NCBI RefSeq assembly: GCF_049354825.1
Contig: NZ_CP186480.1
Coordinates: forward strand, 2,626,220-2,690,219
Length of the DNA stretch: 64,000 nt
Direction: 5' to 3'
Source of the DNA: Novosphingobium sp049354825
Lineage (GTDB): Bacteria > Pseudomonadota > Alphaproteobacteria > Sphingomonadales > Sphingomonadaceae
How positions within the stretch are numbered: the stretch's first letter is position 1; each line of letters starts with the position of its first letter. Below the pieces are notes generated by a model. That model was not told the DNA's origin, did no database searches, and was given only the letters and a program-made list of their open reading frames with translations. Positions 63,107 through 64,000 of the stretch are shown here, piece by piece. A program made the position numbers and the translations under genes.

Positions 63107-63568
63107 TCAGCAGACCAAATAGACTCCGGGTGTAACTTCTTGGGCGGTAGTCCGGTCCGCTTTCAATTCGACCTGCACTTCTAGCAACGACCGCGAGCCG
63201 GTCGGCAGATTCGCGGCTGAGATTTCTCTGCCCGCAACTGGCGCAAATTTGACGAGATGTTCTGGTATCCCATACGCAAAAAGGAGATTGGCGATGGCCT
63301 TGGCGCGCTGGGTCCAAAGCCTCTGAGCGTTGTCGTCGTCGTGAGCAGACTGAGTTGGAGATCGCAACCAAAGCGCCTCAATGTCGTCGAGATTTCCAGA
63401 GGCCCAGAGCGCTAAATTCTGTATCTGCTCGCGCCCGCTTTCCGAGATGTGGGCGTCGCCCTCCCGGAAGGTGATGGTGGGACCCGGGCCAGCGCAAGCG
63501 ACTGCGGGGCTTGTAGCGGCAACGGCTAAGGCGAGACACATTAGCGCCCAAATTTTATTCGATTCCAC
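63107..63568 (-). CDS. Exported OmpA-like protein
   Basis: A 153-residue protein starting at GTG 63568 with signal peptide (MCLALAVAATSPAVA). ITFREGDAHISESGREQIQNLALWA, then RLWTQRAKAIANLLFAYGIPEHLVKFAPVAGREI has the outline of a diverged OmpA-C domain: the first strand, the helix with QRAKAIANLL, and a C-terminal LLEVQVEL strand. It is weaker than the gene at 61475. Confidence 0.6.
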   Translation of the reverse strand: MESNKIWALMCLALAVAATSPAVACAGPGPTITFREGDAHISESGREQIQNLALWASGNLDDIEALWLRSPTQSAHDDDNAQRLWTQRAKAIANLLFAYGIPEHLVKFAPVAGREISAANLPTGSRSLLEVQVELKADRTTAQEVTPGVYLVC

Positions 63569-63767
63569 GGACTATCTCCAGTGACAAGCACTCATCGATC
63601 TGGACGTAGCGGTCGCATTGGGGTCGATAGCAAGTCTTCCGGTCTGCTATGGAAGCTCACTCGCCTTCTTTGTCCTTGGTGAAGGTGGTACAGGAGCGAT
63701 CCAGCGTTGGGAAGCGGTTGCCGCCTTCTTCCTTCGCACGCTGTTCGCCCAACCAGTCCAAACAGCG

Positions 63768-64000
63768 GGCTCTGTCAGAGCAAATGCACCGCTCGTTAGG
63801 GGCTGACGCGTAGGGCAGGATGCATGCCCCGCAAACGCAAGCCCGACAGTCCATTTCGCTGCTTCAACTCTTCGCCCGAGGTGATCCGCCTCGTGGTGAT
63901 GATGTACGTCAAATATCCTCTCAGCTTGCGGAACGTCGAGGATCTACTGTTCGAGCGAGGCATCGACATATGTCACGAGACGGTACGGATGTGGTGGAGC
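63768..64000 (+). mobile_element. IS6-family insertion sequence, left end (runs off the window)
   Basis: GGCTCTGT at 63768 resembles the terminal inverted repeat of IS6-type elements and lies 56 bases before a transposase gene start. The other end is outside the window, so target duplication cannot be checked. Confidence 0.7.
63824..64000 (+). CDS. IS6-family DDE transposase, N-terminal part
   Basis: The first 59 residues, from ATG 63824 to the window end in an open frame. FRCFNSSPEVIRLVVMMYVK, SLRNVEDLLFERGIDICHETVR is the typical start of IS6/IS26-like transposases: helix-turn-helix before the catalytic DDE core, which lies beyond the window. Confidence 0.88.
   Translation, partial: MPRKRKPDSPFRCFNSSPEVIRLVVMMYVKYPLSLRNVEDLLFERGIDICHETVRMWWS

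Noticed and set aside
41702..64000. A repeat of the tRNA-Thr 3' end as the far attachment site
   Set aside because: Nothing convincing was found by eye; the right end of the island is probably outside the window.

Overview
The window is GC-rich, densely packed DNA from an alphaproteobacterium, most likely a member of the Sphingomonadales (Sphingomonas/Novosphingobium type). The reasons are the large TonB-dependent receptors with an IVVTG-type N-terminus, a LigI-type pyrone-dicarboxylate hydrolase, the uronate gene set, and the many ATGA/GTGA stop-start overlaps. No exact species can be named from sequence reading alone.

Layout. (1) 1-10603, sugar acid and aromatic acid catabolism: a TonB receptor (cut by the window edge), an ACS-type MFS transporter, a Tat-exported protein of unknown activity, kdgD with a LysR regulator, uxaC, a mannitol/fructuronate-type dehydrogenase and ligI. 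Three broken genes lie here: the C-terminal end of an ExuT-like transporter, and a lysR and a prpF-like gene that have both lost their 5' ends at one junction. A 10-5-10 inverted repeat occurs in the two divergent promoter regions and may be a shared operator. (2) 10639-13505: hemerythrin-like protein, small membrane protein and a 720-residue unknown in one operon. (3) 13737-22993: one long operon for a caa3-type oxidase followed by a XoxF-like lanthanide-type quinoprotein alcohol dehydrogenase, its cytochrome, a beta-propeller lipoprotein and XoxJ, which looks like a complete alcohol-to-oxygen electron chain. (4) 23104-30363: an exported amidohydrolase, housekeeping genes (exonuclease III, DUF3606) and a BigR-type persulfide detoxification operon. 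(5) 30506-38237: TctDE-like two-component system, binding lipoprotein, CitMHS permease and TonB receptor, probably for citrate or a similar acid. (6) 38270-41701: methyltransferase, membrane protein, RNB-domain nuclease, tRNA-Cys and tRNA-Thr.

Directly after tRNA-Thr the character changes. A large serine recombinase with DUF2924 and DUF3489 partners (41887-44334) marks a mobile island. Behind it (44952-57318) sits the most interesting part. A sigma-54 activator with an RtcR/CARF-like sensor domain is followed on its own strand by a 1914-residue P-loop NTPase and a 341-residue unknown. Divergently, and behind a near-consensus sigma-54 promoter, lie a 105-residue unknown, a small winged-helix-like protein, an HNH-SF2 helicase fusion with two zinc ribbons, and an exonuclease I-like DEDDh exonuclease. 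I read this as a candidate signal-induced nucleic acid defence or repair system. The layout is seen in the sequence; the biological role is inference.

The last part (57727-64000) holds a Tat-exported metallo-hydrolase, five or six small exported proteins (two OmpA-like, one DUF1036), long gene-free stretches, a 12-G tract, and the start of an IS6-family insertion sequence that runs off the end.
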